Notes: generated by a model not told the origin, from the sequence alone. Positions 53,523 to 63,995 are shown, counted from the first letter of the stretch. The stretch: DNA of 64,000 bases from Plasmodiophora brassicae (GCA_036867785.1 CP145422.1:310001-374000), one strand, 5' to 3'. Numbers and translations: made by a program.

Positions 53523-54583
53523 TCAGTCGACCTTCTTCCCCTGGGCCTTGGCCTCGCGACCCAGCAGCTTGCGCCGCGCCGTCAGCATCTTGTCACGCAG
53601 GATGCCGGCCAGGCGCTTCTCGGGCATCATCAGCGAGACGCGTTGCAGGACGGCGTGGACGGCGCTGGGGGCCAGCGACGCGATCCCGCACGACACTTTG
53701 CCGAGGGCGTCCTCGGCGGCCTGGCCAGGCGCGATCACCATCAGCGACGTGCGACGGAAGCCGCTCATCGACGTCTGCACGTAGGCGGTCGTGCACGACA
53801 GGACGTCGAATCGGTACGGGCGCAGCTCGCCCGACAGGCAGCGCGACCACGTGTCGATGTAGGCCTTGGACCCGGCGTACACCGAGTGCAACGGCACCGG
53901 GACGACCGCCGACAGCGAGCTCATGTTGATGATGGCGGCGCGCGTACGACCGTCCGCATGCTGAAGCCTGGGCACCGTCGATTCAGACGCACCGACGTGG
54001 GCGACGACGACGACGTCCACAGGACCGACCTCGGGATCAGCGCCGCCGTCAGCAGCGTCGTGAACGTGACGTTCACCTGGATGATGCGCTGGATGACGGC
54101 CGGGTCCATGGTCGACAGTTCGCTGGGCAGCGCCTCCGACACGCCCACGTTGTTGACGAGGACCGTCAGGTCCATGTCCGACGGCAGGGCGGCGACGACG
54201 GTCTGGACGGCGTTCGGCGCCGACGCATCGCACGGGATCGTCAGCGTGCGCGTCTTCGGGTACAACCCCGTGATGTCGTTCGCGACCGCGTCCAGCTTGT
54301 CGCGCGACCGGCTGACCAGGACGACATGCATGCCGCGTTTCGCCAGGGACAGGGCGAACGCGCGCCCGATGCCTTCGGACGCGCCCGTCACGATCGCCCA
54401 GGACGCCCCGGTCGGGTTGTACGCCTTGAACGACGACGCCGGGCGCAGCAGGTAGACCCAGACGAAGCGCAGCACGGCGTACAGCGCGTACACCGTGCAG
54501 GCGACGCCGACGACCGCCATCGCGGACGCGGCGTACCCCAAGGCGGCACCGGTCGCGCACGCCCCCGACGGCCACACCATCAT
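53523..54583 (-). CDS. Very-long-chain 3-ketoacyl-CoA reductase (HSD17B12/KAR type SDR)
   Basis: Two exons, 54583-54030 and 53967-53523, with a 62-nt intron joining AALIPR to LQHADGRTRAAIINMSSLSA; 332 residues. It is an ER short-chain dehydrogenase that reduces 3-ketoacyl-CoA in fatty-acid elongation. Seen: an N-terminal TM segment (AMAVVGVACTVYALYAVL), the cofactor motif VTGASEGIGRAFA, LVNNVGVSE, the catalytic Ser in NMSSLSA and YAGSKAY with the Tyr and Lys. The tail is basic and ends KAQGKKVD; a C-terminal lysine motif is common for ER retention in this family. Two adjacent ATGs (54583, 54580) open the frame. It is divergent from the FKBP gene across 312 bp that contain a CA repeat. Confidence 0.9.
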
Positions 54584-54826
54584 GTTCGGCAACGACGACG
54601 ACGACGACAACGAGGATGGCAACCACATGCGCGGTGGATCGCCTCGAAATAGGGCGCGCCCCCGCGCAGGTCCGCGTGCAGTCGCGGACCTGCGCGACAC
54701 GCGCGGGCCGACCTCGCAGCTGCTGCGCGCCCCCCGGTCATCGTCATCATCATCATCGTCGTTTATTCATTGGCGCACACCAGCCAGCACCCCTGCCGGT
54801 AGAACGTTCGCTGGGCCACTGCCATA

Positions 54827-54850
54827 CACACACACACACACACACACACC
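54827..54850. repeat. CA dinucleotide microsatellite
   Basis: About eleven CA units between the divergent starts of the ketoacyl-CoA reductase and FKBP genes. Confidence 0.9.
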
Positions 54851-54895
54851 AGTACAATACAAAACGGCGCATGACAGCCAGTCGCGCAAACGGGG

Positions 54896-56457
54896 ATGCG
54901 CGTCGAACGTGACGGCGGAGGCGGCGTTCCGGACGGCCCGGCGGTCCCGGGCGCCGACGCATGGATCGAGGCGGTCGTCGACGGCGAGCCGCACCGGATT
55001 CGGAAGCAGGTGGTGCGGGCGGGGGCGGGCGGCGCGCCGCTGTCGGCGCCGGCGGGCGCCGAGGTCTACGTCCACTACGAGGCGTACGACGGCGCCCTGC
55101 GCCTGCACGACTCGTCGGTCGACCGCGACTACCCGTACCACTTCACGCTGGGCGAGTCGCATGCGGCCCCGCTCTGGGAGGCGGCCGTCGCGTCGATGGC
55201 GCCCGGCGAGAAGGCCGTCTTCCACTGCGAGGCCGGGCACCTGTACCGGCCGTTCCAGCAGCCGCCGACGCTGGACGGCGCCGCCGGCACGCCCCTGACG
55301 GTCTACGTCGAGTACGTCCGGTACGACGAGTGGTCCAACGTCGTCCACGACGGGCGCATCCGGAAGAAGAAGCTGGACGCCGGGTCCAGGGAGATCGCCA
55401 CGCCCAACGACGCATCCGTTGTCCATGGTACTCCCCATCGCGTCTTCGTCGTCGTCGTCGTCGCCTGTACCTGACAGCGCATCGTTCTCATCCGCTGTGC
55501 TGCCCAGTGACGTACACGGGGCGCCGACCCGACGGCACCGTCTTCGCCGACGCCCACGACGCTGTCTTGACGATCGGCAGTACGTGCCTGTCTGTCTGTG
55601 GGTGTGTCTGTGTGGGCAACGCTGACGTCGTCGTGCGCAGAGGACGACCTGCTGGAAGGCCTGGAGCTGGCCATCAAGTCGATGTGCCGCGGCGAACACA
55701 GCCTGTTCCACGTCGACCCGTCGTACGCGTACGGCCGGGCCGGCTGCCCTGACCTGGGCATCGCCGCCGACGCCGCCCTCGACTACGACGTCCACCTGCT
55801 GTCGTTCGAGGTCGGCGAGCAGTGCTGCCTCTGTCTCTCGCGAACGTAGTGACCCCCCCGGGTGTGTGTGCACAGGCGGGGACGCTCAAGTGGGAGATGT
55901 CGACCGAGGCCAAGGTCGACCTGGCCGAGTGCCGCAAGGCGCACGGAAACGCGGCGTACAAGGCGGGCCAGATCGAGCGCGCCGAGCGCCTGTACGACCA
56001 GTGCCTGGAGCTGGTCAACTACGAAGGCGAGCAGGCGGCGGCGTCGCGGATCGTCGCGATCCGCATCGCGACCTGGAACAACCTGGCGGCCATCAAGACG
56101 AAGCGCGAGGCGTACGCCGAGGCGATCGCGCTGGCCGGCAAGGTCCTGGCGCTGGACCCGGGGAACGGCAAGGCGAGGTACCGCCGCGCGCTCTGCTACA
56201 TGCGGACGACGCAGCCGGACCTGGCCCTCGACGACGTTGACGAGGCGCTGCGCTCGGATCCCACGTCCGCCAGCCTGCTGGCCCTGCAGGCCATCGCCCG
56301 GAAGCACCTGGCGCAGGCGGCCCGGAAGCAGGCGAAACAGTTCGGCGGGTGGTGCGATCGCCTGTCGCTGGACACGACCACCACCAACAGCAGCAGCAGC
56401 AGCAGCGCGGCGCCGCGCCAGGACGCGCCCGGGTCGGCGCCCAGCCCGACTAAATAG
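54896..56457 (+). CDS. FKBP-TPR immunophilin
   Basis: Four exons: 54896-55427, 55508-55579, 55641-55810, 55876-56457; introns 80, 61, 65 nt; 451 residues. Two FKBP folds precede a TPR domain. The first (about 25-150) is diverged (VYVHYEAYDGALRL, FTLGE). The second is canonical and assembled across introns 1 and 2 (VHVTYTGRRPDGTVFADA, LLEGLELAIKSMCRGEHSLF, YAYG, YDVHLLSFE). Three TPRs follow (AHGNAAYKAGQIERAERLYD, ATWNNLAAIKTKREAYAEAI, ARYRRALCYMRTTQPDLALD). TPR-FKBPs are Hsp90 co-chaperones with peptidyl-prolyl isomerase activity; the TPR carboxylate-clamp pattern (K..GN..Y, N.AA) looks kept. A Ser/Thr-rich tail ends the protein. No calmodulin or membrane segment seen. Confidence 0.9.
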
Positions 56458-56485
56458 GGTCAGCCCCCCTGCGCGCGCGTGCGGT

Positions 56486-58473
56486 TTACGAATCAGGGCC
56501 CGCGATGTAGTCGGCGAAGCAGGCGGTGGCGAACAGCGCCTGCAGGAACGGGCGCCAGTCGCCCGGTTTCGTCTGCAGGAACGCCGGCGCGTCGAACAGG
56601 ACCGTGCAGGTCGGCGAGGGCCCGGGTGCCACCAGCGGCACCCGGGTCACGAACGCGCCCGCCTCGAACAGCAGGTTGCCGACCAGCTCGCGACGCAGCG
56701 CGTCCATCCACGACGCCACCGTATGGGGACCACCACCGCCGTCGTCGTCGTCCTGGAAGTCGCTGTGGACGCACGCCCCGATGCAGACGCGTTGCAGGGA
56801 GGCGAGCAGGGACGCGCGTATGCTGGGCGGCAGGGTCGGCGCCGCCGCCGACCCTGCCGCCGACCCCAGCCGCCACTCGTGGTCGCTGTCCAGGTCGAAC
56901 ATGGTCAGCGTGTCGATGGCGCCCAGGTCGACGCCCAGGCCCATCATCGACCGGTCTGCACACCAACAGGAGTCAGCGGCGACGACGACGACGACGACGA
57001 CGTTCGCTCTGTGCACTGACGCATGCCGACCAGGAAGGGTGTCGGGCACTGCAACGTTTCGATCAGGGCGTTGGGCAGGACGGGGACGAAGACGGAGCGC
57101 AGCTGGAACGGCTGGATCAGGGCGCGCAGCGTCTGGGCCACGTTGGACAGGACGGTGAGCTGCGACGACACCAGCAGGACCTTCTGCTCCAGCAGGACGA
57201 GCTCGAGGGCGTCCACGATGCGCAGCGGGTGCAGGACCCGGAACAGGACGTCGACGTCGCAGTCTGGGGCCGACATGCTCGACTCCTGGTTGCTTCTCCT
57301 GCCGACCAGCGGCGTCAGCGCCTGCATCGAGGCGGCCAGGGGCGCGCCCGGCGCCGGGCGAACGCGCTCCAGTCGGCGTCGCAGCGCGTTCTGCTCGTCG
57401 CGCTCCGTCAGGACGACGATCGCGTCGACGGCCATCGCGTCCGCGTCGCCGACGACCTGCATGCAGGCGCCGTTCAGTCGGCGGCCGTCGGCGCCGGTCA
57501 GCACAAAGCTGAACGTCCTCGGGCGAACGAAGCTGTCCGGGTCGGGCGACAGCGTCGGGAAGCAGAACCGGGCGATCGTCGTCGGCACCGGCAGGGCGAC
57601 GTCGGCGTCGACGTCCGGGTGCCGTTCAACGACTGCGACGTCCGCCTTCCGGTTCGGCTGCCACCGGCAGTGCCCGACGAAGGCCAGCTCCGATGCCCTG
57701 CCGGGTGCAGGCGCCTCCGCCGTCGTCGTCGTCGTCAGCACCATCGACGACGTTGCCGGGTGCGCCCGAAGAACGGCTAACGTCGATCGGCGGGGGGCGC
57801 CCGTCGTCGTCGACCGCCGCCGGGCGACGTGTTCGACGAGCTCGGCGTACTGGGCCGACCGCAGGAACGGCGCCCAGATGGCGTCGCGCAGGGCGTCCGC
57901 CTCGTCACCGCCCTTCCGGGTGGCCCGCCACCATCGCCAGAGCAGGTCCTGGTCGTGCCGATCTGGGCGGCGGCTGTGCACGAACAGCGCCAGGTAGGCA
58001 ATCAGTTCGGGGCAGGCGACGACGTCGTCGAATCGCAGGGCGGTCGTCGATGACGACGTCGTGGCCGGCGGCGCCCGACTGCCCGCCATGGACGTCTGCA
58101 GGTGCGTCTGGAACTTGGGCAGGATCGCCCGGGCGACGTTGTCGGCCACCGAGCGCCGGATGGCGCCCAGGTGGGTGCGAACGGCGCCCGCGTCACGTAG
58201 GCGCAAGGCGTGCTTCAGGGCGGCGACCTGGACCTTGCGATCGCCGGGGCAGTGGACGACCAGTGGCCCGCGGCCGCTGAAGCAGACGTCGACGAGGCGA
58301 CTCGCCTCGGCCAGCAGCCGCGCGTCGTCGTCGGCACCGGCGACCAGGACGGATTCGGTGCCCACCAGGCAGACGACCTGCGCCTGCTCGGCCACGTCGC
58401 CCGAGGACAGCTCGAACAGCAGCTTGGTCAGGTCGGCGTCCCGGACGACGTCGTCGACGGTCAGCGATCCCAT
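56486..58473 (-). CDS. DENN-domain protein
   Basis: Two exons, 58473-57021 and 56955-56486, with a 65-nt intron (ATGC|GTCAGT ... GTGCAG) that creates FLVGMHRSMMG, matching the GMHSS-like turn of DENN domains; 640 residues. DENN proteins are exchange factors for Rab GTPases. The upstream DENN part includes RFCFPTLSP and FSFVLTGADGRRLNGACMQV. The core DENN has ILFRVLHP-like FRVLHPLRIVDALELVLLEQ, KVLLVSSQLTVLSNVAQ, LRALIQPFQLRSVFVPVLP. The downstream part ends FLQALFATACFADYI. Before the DENN region, residues about 160-250 (LRFDDVVACPELIAYLALFV, LLWRWWRA, FLRSAQYAELVEHV) resemble an RGS fold, an unproven suggestion. The ATG at 58473 is used because the longer frame has no ATG. A broken copy of this gene's 5' end lies at 63.8 kb. 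Confidence 0.85.
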
Positions 58474-58741
58474 GTTAATATATATCAAACTCGTACTAAG
58501 AGCAGAACCGAACACTGGGGCTACGTAGCCTGCAGGTACGTTGCTCGCCTTCCATTGATCAGCATCGGGTCAGTGCAGGCGGAGGACGACGTCGATCGCC
58601 CGGTTCTGCTCGCCGTCGCTGTCGGCCGACCCGGGCAGCTTCGTTCGCCCGAGGACTATCTGCAGGGCACTCGTCTCCGGTTGGACGTTGGTCGTGCAGG
58701 CATCGTGAACTAGCGAGCGGATGCATGTCACTTGGCTGTGT

Positions 58742-59146
58742 TTATGTATATGCTGCCCCTAGCACCCCAGCCTGTCCGATGGGATAAACGATTTGTTCAT
58801 TCGTCAGAACGGCATGGGCGAGCAGTTGAACGTGGCGAAGGAAATCGGCGGGCCGCCCAATGCAGGAGAAGTTGATAATCGCGCGTATATATGTGATCGC
58901 AGAAATAATTGTCGGTGTTGTCAGCACCCCATTCGCACGTGCCTCCTGGATGGCGTCGGTGAGAATATCAACCTCAGATGCGTCCGGGGGAGCGCCTAGG
59001 AATGGGGCGACAATGGGCTTCACAACGTCAGCGACAACCATTTCAAGACGAGCATCCCAGGAGAAAAACCGATCCGCGACGATGAAGGACACTGCACGCT
59101 GTATACGCTCGCGTATCGGATCTCGAACGCGATGCATATCTGCCAT
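58742..59146 (-). CDS. Hypothetical protein, possibly cyclin-like
   Basis: 134 residues from the ATG at 59146 (MADMHRVRDPIRERIQRAVS). The part VLTTPTIISAITYIRAIINF recalls the packing of a PHO80-type cyclin box (P.I....Y..R), but no diagnostic residues confirm it. The frame runs upstream into DNA that, on the other strand, encodes a reverse-transcriptase remnant, so the true 5' end may have been lost to that insertion. Low confidence that it is functional. Confidence 0.35.
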   Translation of the reverse strand: MADMHRVRDPIRERIQRAVSFIVADRFFSWDARLEMVVADVVKPIVAPFLGAPPDASEVDILTDAIQEARANGVLTTPTIISAITYIRAIINFSCIGRPADFLRHVQLLAHAVLTNEQIVYPIGQAGVLGAAYT

Positions 59147-59159
59147 TGGCGTACGACCC

Positions 59160-59725
59160 TCTCTGTGACAACCCGTCCGAAAGAAGCCGGCCCCAGTCAC
59201 AGGAAGCGGCTGCGCGAGCATCTCCACCTGTCGGAACAGGAGTATTGTACCGATCACCAAACGTGGTTGGCACTTCATCGTCACCGGGAGATGCACAAAA
59301 CCAAACTCTTGTACGACCTCGGGGCGCCGACAGCAACTGTCGAATACATCCAGCTTGGGGAACATTGCAGCGAATGTTTCAACCCTACAGCGGAACTCTG
59401 TCTCGAAACGCTGAACCAGTTTCATGTACCTGCATGGATCACGACAAAGCTAGCTATCTTCCTGACAACCGTCCTGGAGCGCATACCTATGCCATACGTG
59501 TTACGAGACTCGAAGCAGGTAATCACAACGATCGAAGGAATGGACGTCACACCGGATGACATCCTACTATCAGCCGACGTAACCTCACTCTACACGATGA
59601 TGATTCTGAGCCACCTCTACGAAACACTTCGACACGCCCTGTATCTACTCCTAAACGGCAACCAAGAAACCATCAACTTCATACTCGATGCGGTACGAAA
59701 GCAGCATTCGCTGTTACGGCACTAA
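59160..59725 (+). mobile_element. Penelope-like reverse-transcriptase remnant
   Basis: An open stretch ending LLSADVTSLYTMMILSHLYE then HALYLLLNGNQETINFILDA. The DVTSLYT block with the following helix matches RT motif A of Penelope-like elements, where DV.SLYT.IP is usual. Upstream, IPMPYVLRDSKQVITTIEG fits the segment before it. No catalytic YxDD box or GIY-YIG nuclease follows; the frame ends at 59725, so it is 3'-truncated. A non-LTR or related RT is possible instead. Confidence 0.5.
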
Positions 59726-60072
59726 AGGCGCGGCATTCGTTAATTACTGGTAAAGGTTACGCTACCGGTAGTGGTTTGGGACCATGACAATAAACTGTCC
59801 CAGGACACCGAGCTGGTTCAGCCGGATATCGCATGTGAAGCCATTCATTGTCTGACATTGCACTAGTGCGTTGTGTTGTCTCCTAACACTCACTGCCGAT
59901 GACGGAATATCCTTCAAGTGCACTGCTAAACAAGACGGTGTTTGCCGGTCCAGATCGACAAACAGAGGCTGATGCATGCGAGTACGCCGCTCTGCTCATA
60001 TCACTGTCAAAATCAGCGGAATAGACTTCATTTACGTCACAGTAAATTGTGACACGTGCGTCCATTTCCGGT
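59726..60072. other. No gene recognised
   Basis: About 350 bp between the RT remnant and the multi-TM gene; nothing supported. Confidence 0.4.
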
Positions 60073-61551
60073 TTAACGTGGCAATGAACGATTACCCGTA
60101 GTCGGCAATGGTACCACAGGAGCACTCCCTCGTGCAGGAGGTGGTTGTGCCAACATCACGCGACAGAGGCTGGTGAGTGCGCGAGCCGATCCTGCTCCTG
60201 ACCAGAAAAGCACCCAACCAACATGCGTGTACAGGAAGGTCGTTGCTGCGATTGGTCCAAAGGAAACGAACGCGATCATAGAAAGTGCCAGACACAACGT
60301 CCAAACGTTCAATCGTTGCAGGAGCTTGTCCAGTGCGTCAGACCCGTTGGATTTGGCATGTTGTCGAGCGTGCTTTTGGAAACGAACTGCTTGAACCAGG
60401 AATTGGACGCCAACGGCTAACTGCATGAACGTGGTCACCAACGGGATGACCTTCCATGTATACGGAATGTTGATGTACAGAGCGGTGGCTAGGCATGATC
60501 CCGTGTCAAGCACGGCAGGGAGCACGCAGAGGGCCACCTTGGTCAACGGGTGACCTTCCAAGAAGCGGCCGAACCACGAGTCGCGTCCCAGTCTGGGCGT
60601 CTCCTTGATAATGTTCGTCCAGAGAACCGTACTGAGCACGTCGCAGGTAAACCCCCACCCGGACAGTCCTGTGATGAAGAAAAACGCCATCTCATGAGGC
60701 AGGATGTCATTGCTCTGCCAGCCCCCGATTGCAATAAATGCACAAAGGGCGAACGTAGTCACTAGTTCAATGGCGAGGATCATGTGGACGATGGAGAGAT
60801 GCGTCCGGGTAAACTTCAGTCGGCGCTGTCGTGTTTGCATGGACGGTATTGGAAAATGCTTGATGAACTCGGCGTTGATTTGCTGGAGATGCGTGTACAG
60901 AAACCTAGCAGAGTTGACGAACGCGAAAGCGAATATGGTTGTCGGGATCCAACGGAAGGGAACTTGGACGTACCATTGATGATAGAAGTCATCCCAGTCG
61001 CTTACATCCGGTTGTATGCTGATGACAACCCGGGTCTGTTGCCGGTAATTTCCTCCCGATATCAGGTAATCGTTCAGTGAAACGCCCGTCCCCGCTGGTT
61101 CCTCGACGGCTACGAACAGCATGTTGTTGTTCACGGGACCCGGCTGCTCGCGGTCCTTGTAGTAGAAGCTGATCGGATTTGAGACATCATAACCATTTGG
61201 GAAAATGCTGATCCAGGCTGCCGCGCCCTTTTCCTGCAGCAGTACGTAGCTGTGTGTGTCGGAACACCCGACCAGTGGGGTCGATGTGAATAACACAATG
61301 CGTCCTCGCACATCGTCTGGAATGCCGCCGCTCCCACCACACTGGCAGTCGCCATTCACGGCCAAGAAGTCGGCAGTGACGTTGATGACGTCCACGTGAT
61401 CGATACCGACCGGCTGCGGGCCCAGGTACCTGTTGAACGGGACGCTGCGCATGTGGATGCCAGCAAACGGCGAATCGACCGGCTCAACGATGACCATCGC
61501 GCTGTCAAACTTCCGCAGCGAGCATACCACACAAACGATGAACATCAGCAT
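60073..61551 (-). CDS. Signal peptide, PA-like domain, multi-TM membrane protein
   Basis: 492 residues from the ATG at 61551 (MLMFIVCVVCSL), chosen because the longer frame opens only at a TTG. The N-terminus is a signal peptide. Residues about 20-190 are luminal or extracellular with paired Cys (DCQCGGSGG, LVGCSDTHSY) and the pattern of a protease-associated domain (GRIVLFTSTPLVGC...VLLQEKGAAAWISI). Six or seven hydrophobic helices follow: IPTTIFAFAFVNSARFLY, IVHMILAIELVTTFALCAFI, AFFFITGLSGWGFTCDVL, VALCVLPAVLDTGSCLATAL, VTTFMQLAVGVQFLVQAV, WTLCLALSMIAFVSFGPIAA and VGWVLFWSGAGSA. The layout recalls a receptor with an ectodomain and a 7TM bundle; the family and ligand are unknown. Pro-rich cytoplasmic tail. 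Confidence 0.82.
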   Translation of the reverse strand: MLMFIVCVVCSLRKFDSAMVIVEPVDSPFAGIHMRSVPFNRYLGPQPVGIDHVDVINVTADFLAVNGDCQCGGSGGIPDDVRGRIVLFTSTPLVGCSDTHSYVLLQEKGAAAWISIFPNGYDVSNPISFYYKDREQPGPVNNNMLFVAVEEPAGTGVSLNDYLISGGNYRQQTRVVISIQPDVSDWDDFYHQWYVQVPFRWIPTTIFAFAFVNSARFLYTHLQQINAEFIKHFPIPSMQTRQRRLKFTRTHLSIVHMILAIELVTTFALCAFIAIGGWQSNDILPHEMAFFFITGLSGWGFTCDVLSTVLWTNIIKETPRLGRDSWFGRFLEGHPLTKVALCVLPAVLDTGSCLATALYINIPYTWKVIPLVTTFMQLAVGVQFLVQAVRFQKHARQHAKSNGSDALDKLLQRLNVWTLCLALSMIAFVSFGPIAATTFLYTHVGWVLFWSGAGSARALTSLCRVMLAQPPPARGSAPVVPLPTTGNRSLPR

Positions 61552-61700
61552 TATGGCTACGAGGGGACACGACAATGAATGTTGTTCAGGTACTAGGTTC
61601 GACCTTTGACTTAATGTAGGCTGGGTATCGTCTGATCTGACGATTCAGCTTGCAGTCAGTCGCACCAACCGGACCAGAATTCGTCACTTCCGGCACAGAT

Positions 61701-62295
61701 CTAAGAGCATCTCCACCGGGGCATTTTCGGTATCGTCACATCGGTATGTGACGAATTTTGGGGTCCGGCACCACCGCGGGGAAACGACGCCGTCAGTCGT
61801 CAGATGGAGCGCAACGATAGAGACAGCGTATGGGGGCGACAGGTGGACGAGGACTCGGAAGACTCGTCCTCATCTAGCAGTGATGATGATATTGGTGAAG
61901 TTGTCACGGCCGGCTTGTTGCTCAGCGAGCAAATGCTCAACCAGCGGCCAAGGGTGGCAGCCAAGCGCGGATGGGGCGGCTCTCGACCTGGACGGGCGCC
62001 GAACGGAAACCGCCGGCGACTGTTGTATGCCCAGCTACTCTTTGATGATTACTGGGGCCCTGATCCGGTTTATGATGCCAATCATTTCCGACGGACGTTC
62101 CGAATGCCGAGGGCGCTTTTCGATGAGATTCACGAACGCGTGACCCGGTTCGATGAATACTTCCTGAAGGAAAAGGATGCTTTGGGGGGTAAGGACTGTT
62201 CTGTTCTACCTGTACGTTGCATTTATAACCGAATATTCCTTAGGTTCCAGGGTTTACATCCTTGCAGAAAGTCGTCTGTGCGGTGCGCAAGCTGA
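61701..62295 (+). mobile_element. PIF/Harbinger transposase remnant
   Basis: The plus-strand frame at 61804-62295 carries RRRLLYAQLLFDDYWGPDPV, HFRRTFRMPRALFDEIHERV and DEYFLKEKDALG, the N-terminal signature of HARBI1/ALP1-type DDE transposases. Shortly after, VVCAVRKLTSGDSAHELDD continues the family in another frame, suggesting an intron or frameshift at about 62200-62260. The catalytic DDE half is missing. A TAA followed by GAGCATCTCCACCGG at 61701-61718 may be the element's left end with its 3-bp target site. No matching right end was found. Confidence 0.7.
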
Positions 62296-62332
62296 CATCA
62301 GGTGATTCAGCACACGAGCTGGACGACAGCAA

Positions 62333-62900
62333 CCGACGAACTTCAGCAAGTCCTTTTGCAGAGTGTTGAGCCACCGGTTGCGGATACTTTCCCAGGAACG
62401 ATCGCACACATAAGCTGGTGATTCATGGACAAGCTCGTGGAATGTAGCGGCGATTCGCTGGTAGTACGTCTCGCCATCTTGGTCGACTCCAACGGCCGCG
62501 TCTGTAGTTATTGCCGCGTACGCCTTGGCGATCATCAGGTCCTCCCTCGAGGCGAACGTTCCTAATGGTCCTTCTAGTCCTGCTACCGATCCCTCTGGGT
62601 CTGACCACGTCCATCCTCCTCCAGCTGCTGCATCTGCCGTGTCAACGCCCGTGCGACGTGGCAAAAGGAAGGGGGCGAAGACTTTTACTCCAAGGGAGGA
62701 CCTCATGATCGCCAAGGCGTACGCGGCAATAACTACAGACGCGGCCGTTGGAGTCGACCAAGATGGCGAGACGTACTACCAGCGAATCGCCGCTACATTC
62801 CACGAGCTTGTCCATGAATCTCCAGCTTATGTGTGCGATCGTTCCTGGGCCGCAACCGGTGGCTCAACACTCTGCAAAAAGACTTGCTTAAGTTCGTCGG
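62333..62900. repeat. Inverted duplication of a Harbinger Myb/SANT-like gene
   Basis: Arms 62333-62547 and 62693-62900 are nearly perfect reverse complements around a spacer of about 145 bp. Both encode REDLMIAKAYAAITTDAAVG and a W-containing helix (RSWESIRNRWLNTLQKDLLK in the minus-strand arm), the Myb/SANT-like partner protein of PIF/Harbinger elements. The plus-strand arm has an 8-bp deletion in that helix. The spacer encodes a natural basic N-terminus (TPVRRGKRKGAKTFTPRE) only on the plus strand, so the plus copy is the original and the minus copy the inverted duplicate. Confidence 0.8.
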
Positions 62901-63277
62901 GTCTGGCACGGGAAACTTGCATTCCAAACTTGCTAAGATGTCGCTTTAGAAAATCAAACCCTCTCTTCAAATTCAGTTTTAACATCAACAACCCAGTAGT
63001 GTTGTGCAACATGGTGTGCCTGATCAACCGCCCGTCAACATCAGGGAACCACGACAGATCCAACGCAAGCCATGCAATTAAACCATGTAACGCAGCGCAG
63101 AAGATGCCAGAACGACGTCAGTGAGAACGGAGCCGTCGCCACAAGGGACTCACGAGGTGCCCTGTTTGAGAAGTGTACGGGCCCGTTTTTCGGATCGGTG
63201 TCCGAAGCAGACTTCACGACCGGTTCCAGCGCTCGCGATGGGTGGTGGGAAACGGGTCATTTGCAATCGGAACGACA

Positions 63278-63694
63278 ATGAGCGTGGCCGTTCGATACGC
63301 GTTCGTTCTTCTGCTGGCGGCGTCTGTGTGCCTGGCTGAGCCGCCGGGACGTGATCTGCGCGGACGTCTGACTGGACTGCTCCAGAGGTTTGACCGCGAA
63401 GGTTTGACGAGGCTGATCACGTCGGCGAAACATTTCCTGAATGCGCAATACGACCGGGCGCTGCTGGCGCGTGACCGTGTCGCGAAAACCCTCGCGCTCA
63501 AGATTCTGCCGGACAACCTTACCGAATCCGAGAAGGCGGCGTTCAAAAAGCGAGCGATCGTCGTTGCAATTGTCGGTTCCGGTGCCGGTTTGGGCTTCGG
63601 CATCTGGGCCGGTAAGCGTCTATTCAAACGCGCGCCTCGCAGCGGCACACGCGAACCGACCCCAGTCCCGCCGATCAACGTCCCTGCGAACTAG
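63278..63694 (+). CDS. Small signal-peptide protein with one TM segment
   Basis: 138 residues. A clear signal peptide (YAFVLLLAASVCLA, cleavage before EPPG). A charged amphipathic region follows (RLTGLLQRFDREGLTRLITS, SEKAAFKKR), then a Gly-rich hydrophobic segment (AIVVAIVGSGAGLGFGIWAG) and a basic Pro-rich tail. No family recognised. Small secreted or membrane proteins of this size are common in parasitic protists; calling it an effector would be speculation. The start at 63278 places the signal peptide at the N-terminus. Confidence 0.7.
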   Translation: MSVAVRYAFVLLLAASVCLAEPPGRDLRGRLTGLLQRFDREGLTRLITSAKHFLNAQYDRALLARDRVAKTLALKILPDNLTESEKAAFKKRAIVVAIVGSGAGLGFGIWAGKRLFKRAPRSGTREPTPVPPINVPAN

Positions 63695-63779
63695 CCCGAG
63701 CGGTACCGTCGCCGTACTTGCACAGGATGACCCGCCGATGACTCGCGCCGATCCCAAGCCCAGCTACTGACCTCGCATC

Positions 63780-63995
63780 TGACATGACCGCATCTGACAT
63801 GAACTGCCTTTGAAATATAATACATTTCGTTTTGTCCACCTAAACGCTGTGCCCCGCCCAGCGCAACGCGTGCTCAGGGCGGCGAACCAGCGGCCCCCGC
63901 CGTTGAAGCAGACGTCAACGAGGCGGTTCGCCTCGGTCAGCGACTTCATTTTAATACCAAACTTGTACTAAACCGAATCGACTGTGGGGAACGCA
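63780..63995 (-). pseudogene. Broken duplicate of the 5' end of the DENN gene
   Basis: The minus strand reads MKSLTEANRLVDVCFNGGG from about 63949. This matches residues about 55-70 of the DENN protein (LLAEASRLVDVCFSGRG), preceded by DNA resembling the DENN promoter and start region (AAACTTGTACTAA versus AAACTCGTACTAA). About 40 codons after the start and a further stretch downstream are missing compared with 58473, and the frame is lost soon after. It is a truncated, internally deleted duplicate; its left limit is not sharp. Confidence 0.7.

Noticed and set aside
54767-55873. 368-codon minus-strand frame opposite the FKBP gene
   Set aside because: It runs through the three introns and exons of a well-supported gene on the other strand.
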